64,000 nucleotides of DNA, from positions 5,448 to 69,447 of the forward strand of contig CAZGNV010000022.1 in assembly GCA_964527835.1 (NCBI GenBank). Direction: 5' to 3'. Positions 17,572 to 25,554 of this stretch are shown piece after piece. A model generated the notes under the pieces. The model was not told the origin of the DNA, made no database searches, and worked only from the letters and a program-made list of their open reading frames with translations. A program made the position numbers and the translations under genes. Position 1 is the stretch's first letter. Every line of letters begins with the position of its first letter. The DNA comes from JAFDCJ01 sp964527835. GTDB taxonomy: Bacteria; Desulfobacterota; Desulfobacteria; Desulfobacterales; JAFDCJ01.

Positions 17572-17649
17572 TAAAAGCCAGTGGGGGGGGTTAAAACTCT
17601 GAACGTTGAACCGCTCAACCAAAGTCAAACGCTTGTTTTTGAGGTTGCA

Positions 17650-18273
17650 ATGGAAAAAGTAAATATTCTGGCAATCGGCGCGCATCCGGATGACATTGAA
17701 TTCGGCTGCGGGGGTGCCCTGATTAAGTATACCCGCAAAGGGCACCGGCTTTTTTTACTGGTGATGACCGGCGGAAGCATGGGGGGCAAAGCAACGGTCC
17801 GCCAACAGGAACAGGAGGCCTCAAAGGACATTTTGGGGGCGGAAAAAATATACTGGGGCGGTTATGAGGACACCCACCTGATCGTGGATGTCGAGCTGAT
17901 CGGAAAAATCGAGGCGGTGATCGCCGAGGTAAAACCGGAGTTTATTTTCTGCCATTTTCCGGACGATACCCACCAGGATCACCGGCACCTGGCCCAGGCC
18001 ATCATGTCGGCCACGCGCTATATTCGCAATGTGCTGTTTTATGAAGGTCCCACCACCCAGAATTTCAATCCCCAGGTGTTTGTGGATATATCCGATACCC
18101 TGGAGCGCAAGGTGGCCGCGCTCAAGGCCCACCAATCCCAGGTGATGAAAACCAACATCGAAGATCTGTCAATTGTCGAGGTGGCCCATTCCAGTGCCAA
18201 TTTTCGCGGTATTCAGGGGCGGGTGAAATACGCCGAGGCGTTTCACGCGCTGCGGCTGTTCATTAATATTTAA
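17650..18273 (+). CDS. PIG-L family N-deacetylase
   Basis: Counting from ATG 17650 (MEKVNILAIGAHPDDIEFGCGG) the protein has 207 residues. An in-frame upstream extension to 17581 is possible but would be translated from spacer-repeat sequence. HPDD near the N-terminus and HFPDDTHQDH supply the zinc ligands and catalytic Asp of PIG-L/LmbE deacetylases, which remove acetyl groups from GlcNAc-type sugars. GAGG lies seven bases before the ATG. Together with the neighbouring WbqC and DegT genes it suggests deacetylation followed by re-acylation of an amino sugar. Confidence 0.9.
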   Translation: MEKVNILAIGAHPDDIEFGCGGALIKYTRKGHRLFLLVMTGGSMGGKATVRQQEQEASKDILGAEKIYWGGYEDTHLIVDVELIGKIEAVIAEVKPEFIFCHFPDDTHQDHRHLAQAIMSATRYIRNVLFYEGPTTQNFNPQVFVDISDTLERKVAALKAHQSQVMKTNIEDLSIVEVAHSSANFRGIQGRVKYAEAFHALRLFINI

Positions 18274-18400
18274 ACGGATCGGTTCAAGGTTCACGGTTTG
18301 CCCGCCTTTGACGGTGCCGAAGGCGGCCAGGGGGCTGCGGTTTCAATCGCCGGGTGTTACTCAGCATGTAAAAATGCCATAGAAAACCGGCAAGCTGAAA

Positions 18401-19483
18401 TTGAAAGGTTTCAATTTGGTAAACAATTGTGAGCAAAAGCGGCATTTCATCCCCCATTCCAGGCCGACCCTGGGAGAAAAAGAAATTGCGGCGGTTTCCG
18501 ATGTGATCGCTTCCGGGCATGTTGCCGGCGGACAGGCGGTGGCAGAATTCGAAGCCCGCTTTGCCCGCTACCTCGGCGCCGGCGAGGCGGTCAGCACGGC
18601 CAGCGGCACCGCTGCGCTGCATCTCACCTTGCTGGCCATGGGGATCGGACCGGGTGATGAAGTCATCATTCCCAGCTATGTCTGCTGCGCCTTGCTCAAT
18701 GCGGTGCATTACACGGGGGCCACACCCGTGTTGGCCGAGATCGAGGCGAACTCCGGCAATCTGGCGGCGGCGGACGTCAAAAAAAAGCTGACCCGCCGCA
18801 CCCGAGCCCTTATCGTGGTGCACCTTTTCGGTCTGCCGGCGGACATGGATTCACTACTGTCCCTGGATGTGCCCGTCATCGAAGATTGCGCCCAATGCCT
18901 GGGGACGTTTCATAAGCGGCAGGCCGTTGGGACGCTGGGAGTGGCTGCCGTTTTTTCGTTTTATGCCACCAAGGTCATCTGCACCGGTGAAGGGGGGATG
19001 GTGGTCACCCAGCATAAGGACATTGCCGACCAGGTGCGCGACCTGAGAACCTATGATAAGAAAAAAGGGTATAAAACCCGCTATAACAGCAAGATGACCG
19101 ATATCCAGGCCGCCATGGGGCGGGTCCAACTCGAGCGGCTGCCGTCTTTTATCCGGCGGCGCCGTGAGATTGCCGGACGTTATGATGCTGCTTTTCATTC
19201 CCTGGGCCTGCAGCTGCCAAGCCCCGACAGCCGCCATATTTTTTATCGCTATGTCCTGGGGCTGCAGCATGATGCCGGAGACTGGATCCGTCGGCTTGGC
19301 GATCTGGGAATCGGCTGCGACCGTCCGATCTACCGGCCGCTGCACCGGGAACTCAAATTGACGGAATATCCGACCACCGAAAAGACCTGGCGGCAAAACC
19401 TGTCCATTCCCATTTATCCTTCCCTGGGCGAAGATGAGATTGAGCGCATCATCGAGGCGGTGCGATCTGCCAGCCGTTCATAG
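18401..19483 (+). CDS. DegT/DnrJ/EryC1-family sugar aminotransferase
   Basis: A PLP-dependent type I fold protein of 360 residues. ASGTAALHL holds the cofactor phosphate, EDCAQCLG carries the Asp contacting the PLP pyridine, and FYATKVICTGEGGMV contains the Schiff-base Lys (ATK). The C-terminus with RYNSKMTDIQAAMG and YRPLHREL is typical of 4-keto-sugar aminotransferases. The start is uncertain: TTG 18401 is used, and TTG 18416 is possible. It probably aminates a nucleotide 4-keto sugar such as the product of the GMD-type dehydratase at 5660; that link is inference. Confidence 0.88.
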   Translation: MKGFNLVNNCEQKRHFIPHSRPTLGEKEIAAVSDVIASGHVAGGQAVAEFEARFARYLGAGEAVSTASGTAALHLTLLAMGIGPGDEVIIPSYVCCALLNAVHYTGATPVLAEIEANSGNLAAADVKKKLTRRTRALIVVHLFGLPADMDSLLSLDVPVIEDCAQCLGTFHKRQAVGTLGVAAVFSFYATKVICTGEGGMVVTQHKDIADQVRDLRTYDKKKGYKTRYNSKMTDIQAAMGRVQLERLPSFIRRRREIAGRYDAAFHSLGLQLPSPDSRHIFYRYVLGLQHDAGDWIRRLGDLGIGCDRPIYRPLHRELKLTEYPTTEKTWRQNLSIPIYPSLGEDEIERIIEAVRSASRS

Positions 19484-19896
19484 CGCTCCCTGTGCGGTCC
19501 GGTGCATCCTGCCCGGAGCAAAACCCCACTGAAAATACGCTTTGCGCGTGTGATTTGCCACATTATTGACACTCGCAGTGGTTTTGAAATTTCGGATGGC
19601 AACTATTATCATTAGTAATATCTATTGGTTATGCCAAGCAGTGCTATCCTTCTGATTGGCATAAAATGTGCATTCAAAATTGGCGGCAGGAAAAACCGGC
19701 CGGCATCGTTTTTTTTAAATGTTTTTAAAAAGTTGCCGATAAATAACCATAATGCCAGATATTTTATCAGATGGCTGAAAATGATTCGGGACAAAGCTGT
19801 TTGCAGTTGGCTCATATCCATAAGGGCAGGCCGGACAACTCATTGGCGATGCAGACCGGCGGTCGGATATCAAAAAATTGTCAATTAAACAGGGCC
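19484..19896 (+). other. 413-base spacer between sugar genes and the exopolysaccharide operon
   Basis: No convincing gene is seen. The stretch is more AT-rich than its surroundings and contains a sigma-54-type promoter (19656-19673) and T-rich runs near 19710-19730. The frame of the downstream transferase extends back to ATG 19771, but that part is polar, lacks family similarity and probably belongs to the leader. Confidence 0.5.
19656..19673 (+). promoter_or_regulatory. Predicted sigma-54 (RpoN) promoter of the exopolysaccharide operon
   Basis: TTGGCATAAAATGTGCAT has TGGCA at -24 and TGC at -12 with the GG and GC doublets exactly ten bases apart, the spacing required by RpoN. It differs from the consensus at the C after TGGCA and at one T of TTGC. 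It lies about 225 bases before the probable first start. Sigma-54 control by a PrsR-like activator is known for exopolysaccharide operons of this type, but no such regulator is in the window. Confidence 0.6.
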
Positions 19897-21234
19897 ATGA
19901 AATCCAGCATCCTTACTAACAACTTGGCAGCGAAAGGTATCCGAACCTACCGGGTGGTAAACGGCGGGGGGGACAACCATCGGTTGAAGCCAAAGGCCCT
20001 GGGCATCAGCAGGTATCTCTATGTTCCCTTGATGGTGATAACCTGTCTGCTGGTCATGCCCGTGGTTCGGGATTATTTTCTGCAGGCGGGGTGGCGGTGG
20101 GCCCATGTCATGCTGCTGTCCTTCGGGGTCTCCTTCAGTCTGAATCCGGTGGTTTCCAAAATCGCCCGCCGTTTTCAGATTCTCGATCATCCCGGTGAGC
20201 GCAAGCTGCATCAGAAAGCAACCCCGCTGTTGGGAGGTGCCTGTGTTTTTATCGGTTTTCTGACGGCGTTGCTGGTAAACGGAATTTTCTCCCTGCGCTT
20301 TGCGGCCATTCTGGCTGCATCCCTGCTGCTTTTCATCGTTGGTGTGGTGGATGATTACAGGGAAGTCGCTGCTGGGCTGCGGCTGATGGTGCAGCTTGTT
20401 TGCACGGCCCTGGTAATCAGCAGCGGGATTGTGCTGCGGGTCATACCGACGGAATTTGGAACTTTTGCGCTGGTCGGAAATATTGTGCTGACGGTCTTCT
20501 GGATTGTCGGAATCACCAATGCCATGAATTTTTTTGACGGCATGGATGGGCTGGCGGCGGGTCTGGGTGCTGTGATCGCCTTTTTTCTCGGGGTGGTTGC
20601 TTTTCAGACGGCGCAGCCTTTTGTCGGCTGGATTGCGGTGGCCGTCATGGGAAGCTGTCTGGGATTTTTGCCCTATAATTTCAAACCCAAAGGCGATGCG
20701 GTGATGTTTCTCGGTGATGCCGGCAGCAATGTGATCGGGTTTGTTCTGGCCAGCCTCGCTGTTTTCGGAGACTGGGCCCAGGGAAACCCGGTGGTGGCCC
20801 TGGTTTCTCCCCTGTTGATTTTCTGGATATTGATATTCGACATGGTTCACATTACGGTGGAACGGATTGCATCCGGCAAGGTTTTAAACTTCCGCCAATG
20901 GATTGCGTATGTGGGCAAAGATCACCTGCACCACCGGCTGGCACAGGCCATGGGCGGACGCAAGAAAAGTGTCCTTTTCATCTATTTGCTGAGTCTTTGC
21001 CTGGGAATCAGTGCCGTGGTCCTGCGCTATGCCAGGCCCATCGATGCGGTTCTGCTCGTTTTTCAGGCGGTCATCATGGTGGCGCTGATTACGATTCTGG
21101 AAAGAAGGGGGCGCCGGGCCAATGCAGATACTGCCCGGCGGCAGCCGGCCGTGGCCACGGATGGTAACCGTTTCCAACACGTACCGGTGCCGGAAATGGA
21201 AATGGCAGCGCCGGTTACGAAAACAAATCTCTAA
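19897..21234 (+). CDS. WecA/MraY-family phosphoglycosyl transferase
   Basis: A polytopic membrane protein of about 445 residues from ATG 19897; an earlier ATG at 19771 adds 42 polar residues. DHPGERKLHQKATPLLGG is the first cytoplasmic loop of the family. NAMNFFDGMDGLAAG and GDAGSNVIGF hold the metal- and substrate-binding Asp residues, and VGKDHLHHRL is the HxHH motif that marks WecA-type enzymes rather than MraY. It transfers a HexNAc-1-phosphate to undecaprenyl phosphate and so starts the repeat unit. It is the first gene of the operon after the sigma-54 promoter, with the HD-GYP gene 12 bases downstream. Confidence 0.9.
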   Translation: MKSSILTNNLAAKGIRTYRVVNGGGDNHRLKPKALGISRYLYVPLMVITCLLVMPVVRDYFLQAGWRWAHVMLLSFGVSFSLNPVVSKIARRFQILDHPGERKLHQKATPLLGGACVFIGFLTALLVNGIFSLRFAAILAASLLLFIVGVVDDYREVAAGLRLMVQLVCTALVISSGIVLRVIPTEFGTFALVGNIVLTVFWIVGITNAMNFFDGMDGLAAGLGAVIAFFLGVVAFQTAQPFVGWIAVAVMGSCLGFLPYNFKPKGDAVMFLGDAGSNVIGFVLASLAVFGDWAQGNPVVALVSPLLIFWILIFDMVHITVERIASGKVLNFRQWIAYVGKDHLHHRLAQAMGGRKKSVLFIYLLSLCLGISAVVLRYARPIDAVLLVFQAVIMVALITILERRGRRANADTARRQPAVATDGNRFQHVPVPEMEMAAPVTKTNL

Positions 21235-21246
21235 CTTGAGAAAAAT

Positions 21247-22314
21247 ATGGGTTTGGTGGATTTTCGCAAAATAAATGTTGAGGCCCACAAAAACAAGGGC
21301 CGGCCGGCAGATCAAAAGCCGAAACTCAGTTTCAGAGAACTGGCGGTTTCCCGTGAGAACAACCGTGCTGCGGCGGGTGGATCAGCCCAAAGCAACAGAC
21401 CGTCGCCTGAAAACCGGACGTTGCTGTATGAGAAGGCCTCGTTGTATTTAGAGCAGGCGTTGAATGCGGTTAGAAACCGCCGCAGCTTTCCGCTGGAGCC
21501 CGGGTTTAAAATTCTGCAGAAAATGGCTGCCGTGGATCATCCGGAAGACGCGTTGTTCATTATGGCCATTCATCTGGATGAACGTTTCCAGTACGTGGTC
21601 CATCACAGCGTCAACCTGGCCGTCTATTGCCTGAAAATGGCACAGGATCTGGGTTTTGGAGAAACCGAAAAACTCGAGCTGGCCATGGCAGCCCTGTTGC
21701 ATGACATCGGCATGGCGGTGATTCCCGACACACTGCTCTACAAGCAGGAAGCGCTCAGCGACCGGGAACTCGAAATTCTCCGTGACCGGCCCAACTACAG
21801 TTACAAGATCCTGCGTTCTTTTGGTGCTCAATTCGCCTATCTGGCGGAAACGGCGGTCCAGGTGTATGAAAGAGCAGACGGCTCCGGTTATCCCCGGGGC
21901 CTGAAAGGCGGGGAGATTCATGAATATGCCCAGATTATCGGATTGCTGGATATGTTTGAGGCCCTGATCCATTCCCGTCCCCAGCGCGACAAACTCACCC
22001 ATTTTGCGGCGGTCAAGGAAATCATCAACACCTGCAAAACGAAATTTCAGCGCCGCTATTTGAAGTCTTTGCTGCGTATTTTTACCGCTTTTCCGATTCA
22101 CAGTTATGTCCGGCTGAATTCCAACGCCATTGGCAAGGTCATCGAGACCTATCCGGATCAGCCGATGCGGCCCAAACTGAGGATTCTCTTTGATTCCCAA
22201 CGGCGCAAGGTACTGACCGAAAGAATTGTGGTCCTGCCTGAAGATCCGTTGCTGAATATCGTTGATTCGGTGCCCGTAAGCGAAATTGAAGCGCTCGACA
22301 TGGCCGGTGGATAG
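21247..22314 (+). CDS. HD-GYP domain protein with altered active site
   Basis: A 355-residue protein. The N-terminal 70 residues are polar and unrecognised. The HD-GYP domain follows with HHSVNLA, HD at 152-153 (LLHDIGM) and DGSGYP, but the canonical HHE before the GYP loop is VYE (206-208), so both His ligands are lost, and the later VAD is LLD. HD-GYP proteins hydrolyse cyclic di-GMP. With these changes the protein may be a binding sensor or an altered hydrolase. Its place inside the exopolysaccharide operon suggests post-translational control of polymer output by cyclic di-GMP. Confidence 0.85.
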   Translation: MGLVDFRKINVEAHKNKGRPADQKPKLSFRELAVSRENNRAAAGGSAQSNRPSPENRTLLYEKASLYLEQALNAVRNRRSFPLEPGFKILQKMAAVDHPEDALFIMAIHLDERFQYVVHHSVNLAVYCLKMAQDLGFGETEKLELAMAALLHDIGMAVIPDTLLYKQEALSDRELEILRDRPNYSYKILRSFGAQFAYLAETAVQVYERADGSGYPRGLKGGEIHEYAQIIGLLDMFEALIHSRPQRDKLTHFAAVKEIINTCKTKFQRRYLKSLLRIFTAFPIHSYVRLNSNAIGKVIETYPDQPMRPKLRILFDSQRRKVLTERIVVLPEDPLLNIVDSVPVSEIEALDMAGG

Positions 22315-22470
22315 CAGCGAAATGTCGGGTTTCAAATTTTTAAAAGGTTTTAAAGAAAACGATTTAAAAAAGAAAGGGAATGCTGGATTTTTGATGAAAC
22401 AAATAAAGTGATTCGGCGGCGGCAGCCAGCCGGTCAATCCGGCCATCCGCCACCGAAATGAAGGTGTTTT

Positions 22471-23271
22471 ATGTATTTAGAGCATTGGGGACTTCAAAAA
22501 GCGCCTTTTGGGAATGTACCCAACGGCAATGTGTTTTTCAGGTCGCCGCAGCATGAAGAGGCCCTGCGCCGTCTGCTTTATGTCATCGAGCAGCGCAAGG
22601 GGGTGGCCATGCTGACCGGGGAGGTGGGCTGCGGCAAAACCACCGTCACCCGGGCCTTGACCAGTGATCTGGACAAAGACCGCTACCGCCTGCATACCAT
22701 TTCCAATCCCGCCCTGCAGCCCACCGATTTGATCAAGGCGATCCTGCTGAAGTTGGGGGGCAATGCGGATGACAGCTCCAAGACCGTTTTGCTGGACCGG
22801 CTGCAGGCCTTGCTGATCCAGAATGCCGAAAGGGGGATCAGCACCGTTTTGACCATTGATGAGGCCCATGTCATCGGCAACCGGGCGACCCTCGATGAGC
22901 TGCGGATGCTGCTCAATTTTCAATCTGATGATCAATTTCTGATCACTTTGATCTTGCTGGGACAACCGCCACTGCTGAAAAATATCTCCGAGCTGCAGCC
23001 CTTAAAGGAACGCATCAGCATCAAATTCAATCTTGAACCGCTCGACGATCAGAACACCTTGAGCTACGTTGTGCACCGCCTGAAATGGGCCGGGGCCACC
23101 CGGGGCATTTTTTCCCGGGAAGCCATCCAGGCCCTTTATGAATTCGCCGGTGGAATCCCGCTGCGCATCAACAACGTATGCGACCGCTGCCTGCTTATCG
23201 GCCTGATGCGGCAAGCCAGAATCGTTGACAGTACAATCGTTCATGACGCCATTGAGGATCTGGGATCATAG
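22471..23271 (+). CDS. ExeA-like AAA ATPase of exopolysaccharide clusters
   Basis: A 266-residue protein beginning MYLEHWGLQKAPFGNVPNG, the conserved N-terminus of ExeA/GspA-type ATPases found in exosortase-associated polysaccharide operons (TIGR03015-like). Walker A is GEVGCGKTTV (near residue 50), Walker B is TIDEAHV, and sensor motifs LLGQPPLL and GGIPLRINNVCDR follow. The peptidoglycan-binding C-terminus of true ExeA is absent. It probably energises or organises assembly of the export machine at the inner membrane. The following gene starts three bases after its stop codon. Confidence 0.88.
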   Translation: MYLEHWGLQKAPFGNVPNGNVFFRSPQHEEALRRLLYVIEQRKGVAMLTGEVGCGKTTVTRALTSDLDKDRYRLHTISNPALQPTDLIKAILLKLGGNADDSSKTVLLDRLQALLIQNAERGISTVLTIDEAHVIGNRATLDELRMLLNFQSDDQFLITLILLGQPPLLKNISELQPLKERISIKFNLEPLDDQNTLSYVVHRLKWAGATRGIFSREAIQALYEFAGGIPLRINNVCDRCLLIGLMRQARIVDSTIVHDAIEDLGS

Positions 23272-23273
23272 CT

Positions 23274-25514
23274 ATGGACGCAACACAGATGAATATAAAA
23301 ACACGCTGCCATCTTATTTTTCGTATCAAGCGACCGCTTTTTGCGGTCACTTTGCTGGCGGTCCTGACGGTTTTCGGCTGTGCCCAAAAAAGCGAAAACT
23401 ACAAACCGCCGTCAATCAAAGCATCTGAAAGCGGACTGTCCGCGGCCGCTAAATTTCGTGCCGTGGCGGTTGCCGATCTGGACAACGACGGCAAACTGGA
23501 TGTGGTGGGCGGGGCTTCATCTCCCGGGGTGGTCACCGTCAGCTATGGAGACGGACGCGGCGGCATATCTGCGCCCCTGTATCTTCCGGTTCAGGGAGAT
23601 GTGCCGTCGGTGGCGGTGGCCGATGTCAACGAGGATGGCATGCCGGACATTGTCTGTGCCGTGCGGCGGCAGTCCTCGGGGATCAAGGTCTGGTTGAACC
23701 GATCCGACCGGCGCTGGGAAGCCGCCCGGGGACCCATTGAAATCAACAAGTATGAAGCGGTGCGCATGGCCGATGTCAATGGCGATGGGCACATGGACAT
23801 AATCGCTGCCAACGCCACATCGGCAACCCAGGGCGGCATTCAGGTCTGGCTGGGCGACGGCCGGGGTGGCTGGCCGGTGGAGTCCGGCCCCACGGTGACC
23901 GGGATTTACATGGATGTCATGGCGGTGGACCTCAACGGCGACGGCAACCTGGATCTGGTCGGGGCGGGCTGGGGCACCTACGGCGCGCTGCGGATCTGGC
24001 TGGGCGACGGCGCCGGCAACTGGTCGTCTGCTCGCCCCCTGGCAAAGGGCAGCTTCTACGGACTGAGCACCGGTGACTTAAACGGCGACGGCAACCTGGA
24101 TGTTTTCGCGGGGTCCCATCGGCGGGGGGTCCGTCTGTTTGAGGGCGACGGCCGGGGAAATTTTATCAAGGTTCGCAGCCCGGAAGCCTATTTTAAACGC
24201 CAGGCTCGGGTAGAGTCGAAGACGGCCACCGGTATCGGCGAAACCCCGCCGCCGGAAAAAAACGCCAGCTACTGGAGTGTGCAGGTGCTGGATCTGAACG
24301 AGGACGGACGGGCCGATGTCCTGGCGGGATCCGTGACCGGGAAGGGAATCAAAGCCTGGCTCAGTCAGAAGCATTCCGGCTGGCAGCCGCTTGAGGGCCT
24401 GTTTCCATCTTCCGGCAATTATTACGAAATCACCCTGGCCGATCTGGATGACGATGGGCACACGGACATATGTGCCGCCAGCTTCGGAGAGGGAATCAAA
24501 ATCTGGAGCGGAAAAAACGATACCCTCAAGATCGCCCGCCAGCGGCAGGTTGACCGGGCGGCGTCCCGGGCCAAACCCGGCCCGGTGGCGGCACCGCGGG
24601 AAAATAATGTCTACCGTATGATCAACGGGGTGGCCGAGTACAGGATTGGTCCCGATGACATCCTGGAAATCACCCTCTGGGAAGGCACCACCCCCAAAAA
24701 AGAAGAAATCCTTGTGCGTCCCGACGGAAAGATATCCTTTGGCTTTGTGCAGGATCTATTTGTTAAGGGGCTTACGCCCTCGGAGCTGGACCGGCTGTTG
24801 ACAGCCAGCTTCAAGGAATACGTCAGAAATCCGCGCATTGACGTGGTGGTCAAAAAGCATGACAGCAAGTTTGTCCGGCTGGTGGGGGCGGTGGCCTATT
24901 ACGGTCCCGGCAGCGGACCCGGCCGGTACAACCTGCGCGGCAAAACCACCGTGCTGGATGCGCTCACCCGGGCCGGGGGGCCGGCCAAAGACGCCAATTT
25001 GCGCAACGTGAGAATCCGGCATCAAAACGGCCAGATTATCACCTTGAATCTTTACAAGACCATTTTACAGGGGGACCTGACCCAGAATCCCGTGCTGGAC
25101 GCCGGAGACCTCGTGTTCCTGCCGACCCTCAAGGAAAGCGGCAACCGTATTTATGTTTTCGGCGAGGTGGAAAAACCCGGCGCTTATACGTTCAGCGGCG
25201 CTCAGATGCACCTGCTCGATGTGATCGCCGAAGCCGGCGGCGCCACCGTGTTCGCCTCGGCCTCCAATACGAAGATCGTACGGGGAGATCCCACCCGGCC
25301 CGAGATTATGAATGCGGATTTGAAACAACTGATCGAGCAGGGAGACCAGTCCCAAAATATTGTTCTGGCCGACGGGGACCTGGTGTATGTACCGCGAAAC
25401 GGATTTGGTGAGATCAAACTTTTTCAGGAGCGCATCAGACCGCTGTTTGATCTTGTCATCTATCCGGCGCGCACAATCAATGAATGGGATCGGGCCAATG
25501 ATGTATTCAATTAG
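23274..25514 (+). CDS. FG-GAP/VCBS-repeat lipoprotein fused to a Wza-like polysaccharide export protein
   Basis: A 746-residue protein with a signal peptide and a lipobox ending in FGC36, so it should be an outer-membrane lipoprotein. Residues of about 55-420 contain seven FG-GAP/VCBS units, each with a D-x-N/D-x-DG-x-x-D calcium motif (ADLDNDGKLD, ADVNEDGMPD, ADVNGDGHMD, VDLNGDGNLD, GDLNGDGNLD, LDLNEDGRAD, ADLDDDGHTD), which fits a seven-bladed propeller. A polysaccharide export (PES) domain starts near 445 (YRIGPDDILEITLWEG) and two SLBB domains follow (GRYNLRGKTTVLDALTRAGG and GAYTFSGAQMHLLDVIAEAGG). Wza-type proteins form the outer-membrane channel for capsule. A propeller fused to the N-terminus is unusual. 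Confidence 0.9.
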   Translation: MDATQMNIKTRCHLIFRIKRPLFAVTLLAVLTVFGCAQKSENYKPPSIKASESGLSAAAKFRAVAVADLDNDGKLDVVGGASSPGVVTVSYGDGRGGISAPLYLPVQGDVPSVAVADVNEDGMPDIVCAVRRQSSGIKVWLNRSDRRWEAARGPIEINKYEAVRMADVNGDGHMDIIAANATSATQGGIQVWLGDGRGGWPVESGPTVTGIYMDVMAVDLNGDGNLDLVGAGWGTYGALRIWLGDGAGNWSSARPLAKGSFYGLSTGDLNGDGNLDVFAGSHRRGVRLFEGDGRGNFIKVRSPEAYFKRQARVESKTATGIGETPPPEKNASYWSVQVLDLNEDGRADVLAGSVTGKGIKAWLSQKHSGWQPLEGLFPSSGNYYEITLADLDDDGHTDICAASFGEGIKIWSGKNDTLKIARQRQVDRAASRAKPGPVAAPRENNVYRMINGVAEYRIGPDDILEITLWEGTTPKKEEILVRPDGKISFGFVQDLFVKGLTPSELDRLLTASFKEYVRNPRIDVVVKKHDSKFVRLVGAVAYYGPGSGPGRYNLRGKTTVLDALTRAGGPAKDANLRNVRIRHQNGQIITLNLYKTILQGDLTQNPVLDAGDLVFLPTLKESGNRIYVFGEVEKPGAYTFSGAQMHLLDVIAEAGGATVFASASNTKIVRGDPTRPEIMNADLKQLIEQGDQSQNIVLADGDLVYVPRNGFGEIKLFQERIRPLFDLVIYPARTINEWDRANDVFN

Positions 25515-25554
25515 CAATAGAATTCGCGTTTTGGCGGGATAGGGAACGTTTGTC

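Noticed and set aside
19771..19896. 42-residue N-terminal extension of the WecA-type transferase
   Set aside because: Polar, spacer-like and not similar to the family; ATG 19897 or later gives a normal start, although the ribosome-binding site there is weak.
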